A DNA stretch of 64,000 nucleotides from Nocardioidaceae bacterium (GCA_018672315.1 CP076053.1:186001-250000); one strand, 5' to 3'; positions 9,318-18,803 are shown, numbered from the stretch's first letter. Program-made: numbers and translations. Notes: generated from the letters alone by a model not told the origin.

Positions 9318-9827
9318 ATGAGGCTTCGAGGCGGAGGAACCGTGACGCCGCAGCCGATGCGGCAACCTCGCGTCATCGAGTCCTGGGGTCCGCGGCTCTG
9401 GGTACGACTGAGGCTTCTTCTACTGCCGGTGGTCGGCGGCCCACTGCTGGTGTGGCTCGCGGTACATGACCCGCGCGAGTACCTACTCGGCCCTTGGCTC
9501 CTCGCATGGATCGCCGGCGCATCGCTGCTGACCTTCCTCGCGCTCACTGGCGTACGCGCTCGCATGCAGATGCGAGATGACGGGGTAGCGATCCGCGCGG
9601 CATACCGCGACCGGCTGACAACCTGGGAGAACCTGCACCACGCAGTCGCCTCGTGGGGTGGGGTGCACCTGCACTCGTACGAGACGTGGGGGTCCGACTA
9701 CGACCAGTACGTCACAGGCGGCATCATCGTGGCCGACTGGAGGCGGCCGTGGCGATGGACGAAACGTTCGCAGGAGGTCGCAGATCGCATCAATGACGAG
9801 CTGGACCGCCGACAGCCCATCGGGTGA
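9318..9827 (+). CDS. Hypothetical two-helix membrane protein (PH-like)
   Basis: 169 residues, unrecognised. Two adjacent hydrophobic segments (LRLLLLPVVGGPLLVWLAV and LGPWLLAWIAGASLLTFLAL) precede a soluble domain with the short beta pattern of bacterial PH-like proteins (GVAIRAAYRDRLTTWENLHH, then WRRPWRWTKRSQEVADRIN). The gene is slightly less GC-biased than its neighbours, which may mark recent acquisition. It is convergent with the GTPase gene; a short inverted repeat (cagct-actc-agctg, near 9880-9893) at the junction could end transcription weakly. No function proposed. Confidence 0.65.
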   Translation: MRLRGGGTVTPQPMRQPRVIESWGPRLWVRLRLLLLPVVGGPLLVWLAVHDPREYLLGPWLLAWIAGASLLTFLALTGVRARMQMRDDGVAIRAAYRDRLTTWENLHHAVASWGGVHLHSYETWGSDYDQYVTGGIIVADWRRPWRWTKRSQEVADRINDELDRRQPIG

Positions 9828-9883
9828 GCTACCTGGCGACCTCGCGTGGTTGCTGGCCGCGCGTATGACGGGACGGCAGCTAC

Positions 9884-10657
9884 TCAGCTGTGACCGGCGA
9901 GCTGCGCCATGCGGGCCGAGAGACCGTCAATCATGACCGAGCTGGGCTCGGCAGAGACCGGCAGGACGTCCACCGAGAGCTTCGCTCCCCCGGCGAGCGA
10001 CCGCAGCTCGTCGACGCGATCCCCGAACGGCGAGCCGGAACCGGGCGAGTAGTAGGTGAGCGCGGCGTCGAGGTCGTCGGCGTACAGGTCCGTCTTGGTG
10101 ACCGCGATGACCAGCCAGATGGGCCGGTCCTGCCGCACGGCGAGAGAGGCGATGCGGTGGGCCGTGATCGTCCAGTCCTCGAGCTCGGCGGCCAGCTGCT
10201 GGTCGCGCGTGGCCCCCGCGCGTCCGGTCGTGCCCGCGACGCGGCGGGGCGTGGCGTGGCCGTGCGCCACGACGTGGATCACACCGTCGACCGGGTCGTC
10301 GTGGAAGACCTCGTCGAGCGCGGCCAGACGGGTCGCAGCGTTGTCGCCGGGCACCACCCGGAACCGGAAGCCACGCAAGCGGCGGCCGCGACGCGTACGC
10401 CGCTCCAGGGTCGCCGACCCGACCTCGGCCGCGCGGGGGTCGGACGTGCGCCGCGCGAGCCGGTTGACCAGCTCGGTCTTGCCGACCCCGGTCATGCCGG
10501 TGACCGCGACGGTCGGGAAGCGGCCGCGCGCCACACGTCCGATGCGCTCGGGTGCGGCCGCGAGCCCTGAGGCGACACCGCCGGCGACCGTCGCTCCGAG
10601 CGCGGTGCGCCGACGGCCGGAGAAGGCGGGGCGTAGACGATCGGATGCACGAGCCAC
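9884..10657 (-). CDS. P-loop GTPase of unknown role
   Basis: 257 residues. A basic N-terminus with an Ala/Gly-rich stretch (about 19-34) precedes a clear Walker A/G1 motif TGMTGVGKTEL near residue 53 and a G4-like TKTD near residue 188 (VIAVTKTDLYADD). G3 is not obvious; VVPGD near 98 is the best candidate. It resembles GTPases of the Era/dynamin/interferon-inducible type only in general layout. No recognised partner is adjacent. Start GTG 10655-10657 has TAGGGT 6 nt upstream. Possibly an accessory signalling GTPase; function unassigned. Confidence 0.72.
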   Translation of the reverse strand: MARASDRLRPAFSGRRRTALGATVAGGVASGLAAAPERIGRVARGRFPTVAVTGMTGVGKTELVNRLARRTSDPRAAEVGSATLERRTRRGRRLRGFRFRVVPGDNAATRLAALDEVFHDDPVDGVIHVVAHGHATPRRVAGTTGRAGATRDQQLAAELEDWTITAHRIASLAVRQDRPIWLVIAVTKTDLYADDLDAALTYYSPGSGSPFGDRVDELRSLAGGAKLSVDVLPVSAEPSSVMIDGLSARMAQLAGHS

Positions 10658-10663
10658 ACACCG

Positions 10664-10669
10664 ACCCTA
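10664..10669 (-). promoter_or_regulatory. Putative -10 (TAGGGT) for leaderless GTPase gene
   Basis: Minus-strand TAGGGT ends 6 nt before the GTG start at 10657. Confidence 0.42.
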
Positions 10670-10689
10670 CGTCGCGCCGTCGGGCTCGC

Positions 10690-11550
10690 TCAGAACATGA
10701 TGGTGGCGTAGCGGCCCTGCTCGACGAACCCGCAGGTCTCGTACGAGCGGCGAGCGGCCTCGTTGAAGTCGTTCACGTACAGCGTCACCAGCGGCGCGAT
10801 CTGCTCGCGGGCATGGGCCACCAGGGCCGCCATCGCCGGGGCGCTGATGCCCTCGCCGCGCCGCTCGGGCGTCACGTAGACGCCCTGGACCTGGCAGGCG
10901 TCCGGCGTCGCCGCGGCGACCTCGGCCTTGAAGAGCAGCTCTCCGTCCTCGATGAGCACGAAGGACCAGCCACGCTCGACGAGCTGCTCGACACGGGCGC
11001 GGTAGAGCCGGGCATTGCCGCCCGCCTCGGGTGAGACGCCGACCTCCTCGGTCGACATCGCCACGGCTGCGGGATAGAGCACGTCCATGTCCTCCAGCCG
11101 GCCCAGCCGCACGCGCGGGTCGGGATCGATCGCCGGGTCCCCGTCGATGACGAGCAGCGGCTGCCGCCAGCGGTACTCCCGCACGTGTCGCTCCCACCGG
11201 CCCTCCAGCAGCTCCCACAGGGCGGCCACGTCGTCAGCCGGGCCGAAGATCGCGTCGGACCGTCGACGACCGTCCAGGGCGCGACTCGCGAAGGCGTCGC
11301 GTGCGGCGCTGGAGAGGGCGTACGACGGGACCAGGTTCGAGCCCGCGTGGCACGCGGCCTCCAGCTCACCGGGACGCCCGAAACCCCAGATCTCCGAGCC
11401 GACCCACCGACGGTCCAACGAGGTCGTGCGGGCACGGTGCTCGAGGAAGCAGTTCTCCGCCGGGTGCCGCGCCAGCAGCCTCAACAGCTCGGGGAGGTCG
11501 TCCGGTGCCAGGGTGCGAGCGCTCTCGCCGCTCCCTCGACCGCTGACCAC
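10690..11550 (-). CDS. GNAT acetyltransferase with N-terminal DUF4081 (Rv2867c-like)
   Basis: 286 residues. The N-terminal half (to about 140) matches the DUF4081-type domain (CFLEHRAR, then GSEIWGFGRPGELEAACHAG). The C-terminal half is a GNAT fold with the acetyl-CoA-binding loop YVTPERRGEGISAPAMAALV and a closing YVNDFNEAARRSYETCGFVE. Its position next to ispG is conserved; from memory the M. tuberculosis counterpart is Rv2867c. Acceptor substrate unknown. Start GTG at 11548-11550, with TAGTCT 6 nt upstream. Confidence 0.88.
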   Translation of the reverse strand: MVSGRGSGESARTLAPDDLPELLRLLARHPAENCFLEHRARTTSLDRRWVGSEIWGFGRPGELEAACHAGSNLVPSYALSSAARDAFASRALDGRRRSDAIFGPADDVAALWELLEGRWERHVREYRWRQPLLVIDGDPAIDPDPRVRLGRLEDMDVLYPAAVAMSTEEVGVSPEAGGNARLYRARVEQLVERGWSFVLIEDGELLFKAEVAAATPDACQVQGVYVTPERRGEGISAPAMAALVAHAREQIAPLVTLYVNDFNEAARRSYETCGFVEQGRYATIMF

Positions 11551-11556
11551 GCGGTC

Positions 11557-11562
11557 AGACTA
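11557..11562 (-). promoter_or_regulatory. Putative -10 (TAGTCT) for leaderless GNAT gene
   Basis: Minus-strand TAGTCT ends 6 nt before the GTG at 11550. It gives this gene its own promoter downstream of ispG. Confidence 0.42.
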
Positions 11563-11592
11563 GCGATGCCTCCACCGTGCGGCGTGCGTGCC

Positions 11593-12750
11593 TCAGCCCG
11601 AGACCGACACGCTCGGGGAGCCGCCCTCGACCGGCTCGCCCATCTCCTCGGCGATGCGCATCGCCTCCTCGATGAGCGTCTCCACGATCAGCGCCTCCGG
11701 CACCGTCTTGATGACCTCGCCCTTGACGAAGATCTGGCCCTTGCCGTTGCCGGAGGCGACACCGAGGTCGGCCTCGCGGGCCTCGCCCGGCCCGTTGACG
11801 ACGCAGCCCATGACCGCCACGCGCAGCGGCACCTCCATGCCGTCCAGGCCGGCGGTGACCTCGTCGGCCAGCTTGTAGACGTCGACCTGGGCGCGCCCGC
11901 AGGACGGGCAGGAGACGATCTCGAGGCGCCGAGGACGCAGGTTGAGCGACTCCAGGATCTGGATGCCGACCTTGACCTCCTCGACCGGGGGCGCCGATAG
12001 GGAGACACGGATCGTGTCGCCGATGCCCTTGCCGAGCAGGTAGCCGAACGCGACCGACGACTTGATCGTGCCCTGGAACGCGGGACCCGCCTCGGTGACC
12101 CCGAGGTGCAGCGGCCAGTCACCGCGCTCGGCGAGCATCTCGTACGCCTGGCTCATGATGACCGGGTCGTTGTGCTTCACCGAGATCTTGAAGTCGTGGA
12201 AGTCGTGCTCCTCGAAGAGGCTCGCCTCCCAGACCGCGGACTCGACCAGCGCCTCGGGCGTGGCCTTGCCGTACTTCTCCAGCAGCCGCTTGTCGAGGGA
12301 GCCCGCGTTGACACCGATGCGGATGGAGGTGCCGGCGTCCTTGGCCTCCTTCGCGATCTGCTTGACCTGGTCGTCGAACTTCTTGATGTTGCCCGGGTTC
12401 ACGCGCACGGCCGCGCATCCGGCCTCGATGGCGGCGTAGACGTAGCGCGGCTGGAAGTGGATGTCGGCGATGACCGGGATCTGGCTCTTCTGCGCGATCG
12501 CCGGCAGCGCAGCGGCGTCGTCGGAGCTCGGGCAGGCCACGCGCACGATGTCGCAGCCGGCGGCGGTGAGCTCTGCGATCTGCTGCAGCGTCGCGTTGAT
12601 GTCGCTGGTCACGGTGGTCGTCATCGACTGCACCGAGACCGGGGCGTCGCCCCCGACCAGCACGTCGCCGACCTTGATCTGGCGGGACGTGCGGCGCGTC
12701 GCGAGCGTGGGTGCAGGGGCCTCGGGCATGCCCAGGTCGATCGAGGTCAT
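11593..12750 (-). CDS. ispG: (E)-4-hydroxy-3-methylbut-2-enyl-diphosphate synthase
   Basis: 385-residue [4Fe-4S] enzyme of the MEP isoprenoid pathway, converting MEcPP to HMBPP. The TIM-barrel part contains [20 protein letters not shown] and [14 protein letters not shown]. The C-terminal cluster-binding part shows the Cys ligands in [11 protein letters not shown] and [14 protein letters not shown]. It lies downstream of rseP and dxr, as in mycobacteria. ATG at 12748-12750 with TAGGTT 7 nt upstream, so it can be transcribed independently of rseP. Confidence 0.97.
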   Translation of the reverse strand: MTSIDLGMPEAPAPTLATRRTSRQIKVGDVLVGGDAPVSVQSMTTTVTSDINATLQQIAELTAAGCDIVRVACPSSDDAAALPAIAQKSQIPVIADIHFQPRYVYAAIEAGCAAVRVNPGNIKKFDDQVKQIAKEAKDAGTSIRIGVNAGSLDKRLLEKYGKATPEALVESAVWEASLFEEHDFHDFKISVKHNDPVIMSQAYEMLAERGDWPLHLGVTEAGPAFQGTIKSSVAFGYLLGKGIGDTIRVSLSAPPVEEVKVGIQILESLNLRPRRLEIVSCPSCGRAQVDVYKLADEVTAGLDGMEVPLRVAVMGCVVNGPGEAREADLGVASGNGKGQIFVKGEVIKTVPEALIVETLIEEAMRIAEEMGEPVEGGSPSVSVSG

Positions 12751-12757
12751 GACTCAG

Positions 12758-12763
12758 AACCTA
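12758..12763 (-). promoter_or_regulatory. Putative -10 (TAGGTT) for leaderless ispG
   Basis: Minus-strand TAGGTT ends 7 nt before the ispG ATG. Confidence 0.45.
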
Positions 12764-12809
12764 GCGCGGTGACCCGGGTCGCCCGTGGTGCGCCGGCCTG
12801 CCGGGCGAC

Positions 12810-14153
12810 TCAGGTGATGCGTACGGGCGCCACCAGGTCGGCGACCATCAGCAGCACGCTCATCACGATGAGACCGCCGGCCACCACGTACGCCACCGGC
12901 AGCAGCTTGGCGACGTCGAAGTGACCCGGGTCGGGCCGTCCGCGCAGCAGCGCCCAGCGTCGCCGTACGGCCTCGTACAGCGCACCGGCGATGTGACCGC
13001 CGTCGAGCGGCAGCAGCGGGATGAAGTTGAAGACGCCGACGAAGAGGTTGATGCCGGCCAGCAGCGCGAGCAGCGAGAAGAACCTGTCGGAGACGGGGAC
13101 CTCGGTGTTGCTCGACAGCTCGCCCGCGACGCGACTGGCGCCGACCACGCTCATCGGCGAGTCCGCGGCTCGCTCCTCGACGCCGATCACCGCGAGTCCG
13201 ACGTGGTAGAGCTTCACCGGCAACGTGGCCAGGACCTCGACGGTGCGCTCGGTGTAGTCGTACATCTGGACGGCCGTGAACACCGGCCCCTCGCTGACGA
13301 CGACCTGCTCGGGGGTGACTCCGAGATAACCGGCTTCGACGGTGCGGCTGGCGTCCCCGAGGTCGACGACGGCGTTGACGGTCGTGGCGGTCGTGAGCGT
13401 GCGGGGCTCCCCGTCGCGGAGCACCTCGATCTCGGCCTGCGCGTCACCGTTGTCCCGGATGAGCGTCTGCAGCTGCTCCCACGACTCGACGTCGGTGCCG
13501 TTGAACCCGACGATCCGGTCACCCGGCTGCATGCCGGCCTGCACCGCCGGCGTCACGGGGTCCCCCGGCTCGCACTCCCGCTGGTCCGTCTGGCCCGGCA
13601 CCACGGCGATGACGCAGTCGTAGACCACATCGACCGTGCGCGTGGACTGAGCGACGCCGTTGACGGCGAAGACGCTCCAGAAGAGCAGGAAGGCGATGAC
13701 GATGTTCACCGTCGGCCCGCCCGCCATGACGACGACCTTCTTCCACCACGGCAGCTTGTAGAACAGCCGGTCCTCGTCGTCGGGACCGACGAGCTCGTAC
13801 TCCGCGGAGCGGGCGTCGGAGATCAGCTGGGTGAACATGCCCGTGTTGGACTGCCGGATCTTCACCGCGCCCGAGGGACGCTCGCCGGCGCCGGCGACCT
13901 CCCTGTCCTCCTCGGTGGGAGGCAGCATCCCGACGATCTTCACGTAGCCGCCGAGCGGGATCGACTTGATGCCGTACTCCGTCTCACCCCGCCGGAAGGA
14001 CCAGACGGTGTTGCCGAAGCCGACGAAGAACTGCGTGACCTTCGCTCCGAACGCCTTCGCCGGGACCATGTGCCCGGCCTCGTGCAGGCCGATGGAGATC
14101 GCGACCGTCACGATGAGGAAGACGACCCCGCCGACGTAGAGCAGAACGGTCAC
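12810..14153 (-). CDS. rseP: Site-2 protease, M50 family (RseP/Rip1-like)
   Basis: 447-residue intramembrane zinc metalloprotease that cleaves anti-sigma factors and other membrane substrates. The first transmembrane segment carries HEAGH (residues 24-28). A PDZ region lies around 200-275 (VQAGMQPGDRIVGFNGTDV), and the second zinc-site segment NFIPLLPLDGGHI near residue 383 gives the conserved Asp. A second hydrophobic segment, TVNIVIAFLLFWSVFAV, sits near 155. It lies between dxr and ispG, as Rip1 does in mycobacteria. ATG at 14151-14153. Confidence 0.94.
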   Translation of the reverse strand: MTVLLYVGGVVFLIVTVAISIGLHEAGHMVPAKAFGAKVTQFFVGFGNTVWSFRRGETEYGIKSIPLGGYVKIVGMLPPTEEDREVAGAGERPSGAVKIRQSNTGMFTQLISDARSAEYELVGPDDEDRLFYKLPWWKKVVVMAGGPTVNIVIAFLLFWSVFAVNGVAQSTRTVDVVYDCVIAVVPGQTDQRECEPGDPVTPAVQAGMQPGDRIVGFNGTDVESWEQLQTLIRDNGDAQAEIEVLRDGEPRTLTTATTVNAVVDLGDASRTVEAGYLGVTPEQVVVSEGPVFTAVQMYDYTERTVEVLATLPVKLYHVGLAVIGVEERAADSPMSVVGASRVAGELSSNTEVPVSDRFFSLLALLAGINLFVGVFNFIPLLPLDGGHIAGALYEAVRRRWALLRGRPDPGHFDVAKLLPVAYVVAGGLIVMSVLLMVADLVAPVRIT

Positions 14154-14219
14154 GGGCGAGGCCTCCGGTCGTCGCGGTCCGGCGCGGATGCGCCGCAGAT
14201 CAGCGTACGCCGGGCCGCC

Positions 14220-15323
14220 TCAGCGCGTGGTGACCTCGGCGGCCCGCGTACGCGCCCAGGCGTCGGCCTCGAGCACGGCCTCGACGGTGAGGTCGGCGTC
14301 GGCGAGGACGTCGTGCTCGGCCAGCACGCGCTCGATCGTCGGCACGATGTCGGTGAAGCGGATCGCGCCCTCGAGGAAGCCTGCGACGCAGACCTCGTTG
14401 GCAGCGTTGTAGACCGCCGGGGCGGTGCCGGCCGCGGCACCGGCCGCGCGCGCCAGCCGCACCGCCGGGAACGCCTCGTCGTCGAGTGGGTCGAACTGCC
14501 AGGTCTGCGGCTGCGTCCAGTCCACCGCCGGCGCCACGTCGAGGAGCCGCTCGGGCCAGGTCAGCCCCAGGGCGATCGGGATCAGCATGGTCGGCGGCGA
14601 GGCCTGCACCATCGTCGTGCCGTCGTGCAGCTCGACCATGGAGTGCACGACCGACGTCGGGTGCACCACCGTCGTGATGCGGTCGAAGTCGATGCCGAAC
14701 AGCAGGTGGGCCTCGATGACCTCGAGCCCCTTGTTGACCAGCGTCGCGGAGTTGATCGTGACCACCGGTCCCATCGACCAGGTCGGGTGGGCCAGCGCCT
14801 CCTGCGGGGTCACCTCGTGCAGCGAGTCCGCCGTACGCCCGCGGAACGGGCCGCCCGAGGCGGTGAGCACGAGACGCCGGACCGAGTCCGGGTCCTCGCC
14901 GCGGAGGCACTGCGCGAGCGCCGAGTGCTCGGAGTCGACCGGCACGAGCTGCCCCGGGGCGGCGGCTGCGGCGACGAGGCGACCGCCGATGATCAGCGAC
15001 TCCTTGTTGGCCAGCGCCAACGTCGTGCCGGCCTCGAGCGCCGCGAGCGTCGGTCGCAGCCCGACGGACCCTGTGATGCCGTTGAGCACCACGTCGCAGG
15101 GGTGGGCGGCCGCCTCCACCGAGGCCTCCTCGCCGAGCCCGCTGACGGCGGGGCCGAACTCCGCGACCTGCGCGGCGAACAGCTCGGGGTTGCCCCCGCC
15201 CGCGGTCATGCCGACGACACGGAAGCGGTCGGGGTGCGCCCGGACGACATCCAGCGCCTGGGTCCCGATCGAGCCCGTCGAGCCGAGCACCACCACGTCG
15301 CGTCGCTGTGTCACGCCGGACAT
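14220..15323 (-). CDS. dxr: 1-deoxy-D-xylulose-5-phosphate reductoisomerase
   Basis: 367-residue NADPH-dependent enzyme making MEP, the first committed step of the MEP pathway. N-terminal Rossmann motif [17 protein letters not shown]. The metal and substrate site is represented by [14 protein letters not shown] and [13 protein letters not shown] at 15321-15323 is chosen; a GTG four codons later ([11 protein letters not shown]) is also possible. The open frame extends upstream but overlaps the AMP-binding-like gene and has no dxr similarity. Shares its locus with rseP and ispG. Confidence 0.96.
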   Translation of the reverse strand: MSGVTQRRDVVVLGSTGSIGTQALDVVRAHPDRFRVVGMTAGGGNPELFAAQVAEFGPAVSGLGEEASVEAAAHPCDVVLNGITGSVGLRPTLAALEAGTTLALANKESLIIGGRLVAAAAAPGQLVPVDSEHSALAQCLRGEDPDSVRRLVLTASGGPFRGRTADSLHEVTPQEALAHPTWSMGPVVTINSATLVNKGLEVIEAHLLFGIDFDRITTVVHPTSVVHSMVELHDGTTMVQASPPTMLIPIALGLTWPERLLDVAPAVDWTQPQTWQFDPLDDEAFPAVRLARAAGAAAGTAPAVYNAANEVCVAGFLEGAIRFTDIVPTIERVLAEHDVLADADLTVEAVLEADAWARTRAAEVTTR

Positions 15324-15378
15324 CCTGGCAGCGGCTGCGACCGCGGACCGACTCCCACCCGCGGCATCACCAGCGCGG

Positions 15379-16143
15379 TCACCGCGCGAGTGGCGCGAGG
15401 TCGAGGACCGAGCCGCTGACCAGCGACGCCAGCAGCGCGGGCAGGGTCCCGTCAGCGGCGCCGCCGGCTGCGGCGAGCAGACCGGCCCGGCCGGTCTTCT
15501 CGACGGCGAACTCACCGCTCCGTCCGTCGAGCACCGCGTACGCCGGCTCCTCCGACGCGACCCGTGCGCACGGCGCCGGGTCGTTGCGGCCCGCACGCGC
15601 GACGAAGTCCCACTCCAGGTCCCGCGGCTCGGTGAGCTCCGCGGCGGGGCCGGGGCTCGGCTGGCGCACGACGACCGAGCCGACCTCGTGCTCGCTGCGC
15701 TCGAGCGCCTCCCGCCACGGGGTCCCCCCGGCCACGAGCATCACGCCGGGACGCGAGCCGTCCAGCACGGCGGCGAGACCGCCCGCGTCCAGGCCCACGG
15801 GAAGCACGTGGGGCACCGCGCCGAGCCGCAGGCATGCCAGCGTCGCGACCGTGAGATCGGCGCCGGCGGGCAGCAGCAACGGCACCGGGGAGCGCTCCGC
15901 CGCTCCGAGCATCCGCAGCGCGCCGGCGAGGGCGGCGACGTCCTCGAGCAGGGCCGCGTACGACCAGGTGCGCTCCCCCGTCACCGCGGTCTCGTCGGCG
16001 CGGCCGGCCACCACGTGCCTGTCGACGGCGTTGTAGCAGAGGTTGATCACGCCGCCGGCCCCGTCGGGGTCGCCCGGGGTCGGTCGCCTGATCCATCGCA
16101 GGGCGTCGGCAGCCCTGCGTACGCGGTGTGAGTCGTCGCTCAT
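15379..16143 (-). CDS. TIGR03089-like protein: N-terminal fragment of the AMP-binding fold
   Basis: 254 residues resembling only the N-terminal part of acyl-CoA synthetases: [20 protein letters not shown], then [22 protein letters not shown] and [13 protein letters not shown]. The ATP-binding P-loop and the C-terminal hinge domain are absent, and only 55 bp separate its stop from dxr, so the rest has not been lost through a frameshift here. Actinobacteria carry a short family of this kind (TIGR03089, from memory). It is therefore probably a genuine short gene without synthetase activity. Function unknown. Divergent from the ATP-grasp operon. Confidence 0.72.
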   Translation of the reverse strand: MSDDSHRVRRAADALRWIRRPTPGDPDGAGGVINLCYNAVDRHVVAGRADETAVTGERTWSYAALLEDVAALAGALRMLGAAERSPVPLLLPAGADLTVATLACLRLGAVPHVLPVGLDAGGLAAVLDGSRPGVMLVAGGTPWREALERSEHEVGSVVVRQPSPGPAAELTEPRDLEWDFVARAGRNDPAPCARVASEEPAYAVLDGRSGEFAVEKTGRAGLLAAAGGAADGTLPALLASLVSGSVLDLAPLAR

Positions 16144-16260
16144 GGGCCCATCCTGGCAACCGCGCACAGCACTCGGGGCCGTGGCGTCGGTCACGGAGCA
16201 CTTCCCACGAACCGGTCCCATCCAGTTGCCCGGGACCACCCCGCCTGTTTGGGTGGCCGC

Positions 16261-17886
16261 ATGGCTTCCCTCTTCGACGGCTACGTCGACGCCACGTCCG
16301 AGGCGTACGACGAGATGTTCGACGGGGCCTCGCTGCGCGGGGTCTACGCCGACGTCCACGAGACGCTCGGCACGATGCCCCGCGAGGAGGTGCGCGCCCG
16401 CGCGGACTCCCTCGCCTCGAGCTACGTCGACCAGGGCGTCACCTTCGGCGTCGGCGGCGAGGAGCGACCCTTCCCGCTCGACATCGTGCCGCGCATCATC
16501 GAGGCCGACCGCTGGCGCTCGGTCGAGACCGGCGTCGCGCAGCGCGTCCGCGCGCTGGAGGCCTTCCTCGACGACGTGTACGGCGAGGGCGCCCTGTTCC
16601 GCGACGGCGTCATGCCCCGGTCCGTGGTGACCTCCTCGCCCCACTTCCACCGGTCGACGGCCGGGTTGCGCTACCCCAACGGTGTCCGCATCCACGTCGG
16701 CGGCATCGACCTGATCCGTGACGAGGCAGGCGACTTCCGCGTGCTCGAGGACAACGTGCGCGTGCCCTCGGGCGTTTCCTACGTCATGACGAACCGGCGC
16801 GCGCTCTCCAGCGCGCTCCCGGAGGTCTTCGGCCACCACACGGTGCGCTCGGTGACCGACTACCCCCGCCGCCTGGTGGCTGCCCTGCGCGCCGCCGCAC
16901 CCGCCGGTGTGGCAGACCCGACCGTCGTGGTCATGACGCCCGGCGTCTTCAACTCCGCCTACTTCGAGCACGCGCTGCTCGCGCGCATGATGGGCGTCGA
17001 GCTGGTCGAGGGCCGTGACCTGGTCTGCCGCGCCGGGCAGGTGCTGATGCGTACGACCAACGGCTTCGAGCCGGTCCACGTCATCTACCGCCGCATCGAC
17101 GACGACTTCCTTGACCCGCTGCACTTCCGCGCCGACTCGGTGCTCGGTGTGCCCGGCCTGGTCAACGCCGCCCGCGCCGGCAACGTGACCGTCTCCAACG
17201 GCCTCGGCAACGGCGTCGCCGACGACAAGCTCGTCTACTCCTACGTACCGGACCTGATCCGCTACTACCTCTCCGAGGAGCCGGTGCTGCGCAACGTCGA
17301 CACCTGGCGCATGGGCGACGCCGACCACCGTGAGGAGGTCATGGACCGTCTGCACGAGCTGGTGCTCAAGCCGGTCGACGGCGCCGGCGGCGCCGGCATC
17401 GTGATCGGCCCCCGCGCCTCGACCCGGGAGCTCGACCAGTTGCGCACGGAGGTGCTCGCCGACCCCCGTGCCTGGATCGCGCAGCCGGTGATCAGCCTGT
17501 CGACCAGCCCCACCCTGATCAGCCGTGACGTCCGCCCGCGACACGTGGACCTGCGGCCCTTCGCGGTGAACTCCGGTGACGAGGTGTGGGTCCTGCCCGG
17601 CGGCCTGACCCGGGTGGCCCTCCCCGAGGGGGAGCTCATCGTGAACTCCTCCAAGGGCGGCGGCTCCAAGGACACCTGGGTGCTCGCAGGCTCACCCGAG
17701 GAGCGCGACACCATCGAGGTCAGCCACGTGCCGACCGCCGAGCCGCGGGAGGCCTCCCCCAGCCCCGACCTCGGTCCCGACCACGAGGACGCCGCCGCTG
17801 CCGCGCGCGGCGACCGAGGCTCCCAGCAACAGCAGCAGCAGCAACAACAATCCGTACGCCCGAGCGAAGGGAGCCCGACGTGCTGA
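16261..17886 (+). CDS. Circularly permuted ATP-grasp protein (DUF404/DUF407 type)
   Basis: 541 residues. The family pattern is clear: VTFGVGGEERPFPLDIVPRI, VLEDNVRVPSGVSYV, VVMTPGVFNSAYFEHALLAR, NGLGNGVADDKLVYSYVPDL and the nucleotide loop KPVDGAGGAGIVIGPRA. These proteins are predicted to ligate amino groups to carboxylates with ATP. The gene opens a three-gene operon with an alpha-E protein and a transglutaminase-like protein. ATG at 16261 is preferred to a TTG four codons earlier. The C-terminus ends in a disordered tail with nine consecutive Gln (17824-17850) not typical of the family. It overlaps the next gene by 7 nt. Confidence 0.93.
   Translation: MASLFDGYVDATSEAYDEMFDGASLRGVYADVHETLGTMPREEVRARADSLASSYVDQGVTFGVGGEERPFPLDIVPRIIEADRWRSVETGVAQRVRALEAFLDDVYGEGALFRDGVMPRSVVTSSPHFHRSTAGLRYPNGVRIHVGGIDLIRDEAGDFRVLEDNVRVPSGVSYVMTNRRALSSALPEVFGHHTVRSVTDYPRRLVAALRAAAPAGVADPTVVVMTPGVFNSAYFEHALLARMMGVELVEGRDLVCRAGQVLMRTTNGFEPVHVIYRRIDDDFLDPLHFRADSVLGVPGLVNAARAGNVTVSNGLGNGVADDKLVYSYVPDLIRYYLSEEPVLRNVDTWRMGDADHREEVMDRLHELVLKPVDGAGGAGIVIGPRASTRELDQLRTEVLADPRAWIAQPVISLSTSPTLISRDVRPRHVDLRPFAVNSGDEVWVLPGGLTRVALPEGELIVNSSKGGGSKDTWVLAGSPEERDTIEVSHVPTAEPREASPSPDLGPDHEDAAAAARGDRGSQQQQQQQQQSVRPSEGSPTC
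17824..17850 (+). repeat. Nine-codon CAG/CAA (poly-Gln) tract
   Basis: Nine consecutive Gln codons, mixed CAG and CAA, near the end of the ATP-grasp gene. The trinucleotide run is unusual in such GC-rich DNA and could vary in length by slippage. Confidence 0.9.
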
Positions 17887-18803
17887 GCCGCATCGCCGAG
17901 TCGCTGTTCTGGATCGGGCGTTACGTCGAGCGCGCCGACGACACCGCCCGCATCCTCGACGTCGGCACCCAGCTGCTCACCGAGGACGCCAGCCTCGACG
18001 AGGAGCAGACCTGCCAGCAGCTGCTCGCCATCATGGGGGCCGAGGTCGACGGTCCCGTGGACCGCTACGTGCTGCTGCACCAGCTGCTCTACGACCCCGA
18101 GTCCACCTCGTCCATCGCCTCCACCCTGGCGGCGGCCCGCGAGAGCGCACGCCGGGCGAGGGAGACGCTCTCGGGCGACATGTGGGAGGCCATCAACACC
18201 ACGCACCTGAGCCTGTCCAGCGGCAGCATCCGCTCGATGCGCGCCACGAGCGCCTTCGGCTGGGTCCGCGACCGCTCGGCCCTGATCACCGGCATCGCCG
18301 AGGGCACGATGAGTCGCGACGACGGCTGGCTGTTCCTCACTTTGGGCCGGCACATCGAGCGCGCCGACATGACCGCCCGCCTGCTGGCCACGGCGTCCCT
18401 GGGCTCCGGTCCGGTCGCGGCCTGGACCTCGACTCTGCGGGCCTGTGGGGCGTACGAGGCGTTCCTGCGCACCTACCGCGGCATCGAGACCGACCTCGAG
18501 GCGGCCGAGTTCCTGCTGCTCGACCGGGTCTACCCCCGCTCGGTCGTGGCCTCGCTGACCCGGGCGGAGCTGGCACTGGAGCGGCTCGACGCCTCCAGCA
18601 AGCGGTCCGGCTTCGACGACGCCCAGCGCCAGCTCGGCCGGGCCCGCGCCGAGCTGGAGTACCGCCCCCTCCGCGAGATCATCGAGGACCTCGGCGAGGA
18701 GATGGAGAGCCTGCAGGTCGCCTGCAGCGCCGCCACCGAGGCCGTCACCCGCAGGTACTTCCACGGCGCGGCCGCCACCACCTGGACCGGAGGAGCAGCC
18801 TGA
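17880..18803 (+). CDS. Alpha-E domain protein (DUF403)
   Basis: 307-residue all-helical protein beginning LSRIAESLFWIGRYVERADDTARILD, the hallmark of the alpha-E family, with a second copy of the motif, TLGRHIERADMTARLL, near residue 160. Alpha-E proteins nearly always accompany circularly permuted ATP-grasp and transglutaminase genes; the trio is predicted to make and attach or remove a peptide-like tag, but no product is known. GTG start 17880-17882 overlaps the ATP-grasp stop by 7 nt. The stop overlaps the next start (TGATG). Confidence 0.93.
   Translation: MLSRIAESLFWIGRYVERADDTARILDVGTQLLTEDASLDEEQTCQQLLAIMGAEVDGPVDRYVLLHQLLYDPESTSSIASTLAAARESARRARETLSGDMWEAINTTHLSLSSGSIRSMRATSAFGWVRDRSALITGIAEGTMSRDDGWLFLTLGRHIERADMTARLLATASLGSGPVAAWTSTLRACGAYEAFLRTYRGIETDLEAAEFLLLDRVYPRSVVASLTRAELALERLDASSKRSGFDDAQRQLGRARAELEYRPLREIIEDLGEEMESLQVACSAATEAVTRRYFHGAAATTWTGGAA

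Noticed and set aside
9880-9893. Terminator between the hypothetical membrane gene and the GTPase
   Set aside because: Only a 5-bp stem (CAGCT-ACTC-AGCTG); too weak to list as a feature.
15379-16143. Pseudogene status for the truncated acyl-CoA synthetase
   Set aside because: The frame is intact with a defined start and stop, codon use is normal, and a short family of this type exists, so decay is not the best explanation.
15379-17544. 721-codon frame running through the AMP-binding-like gene and antisense to the ATP-grasp gene
   Set aside because: Only the part up to 16143 shows family similarity; the rest is the complement of a strong plus-strand gene.
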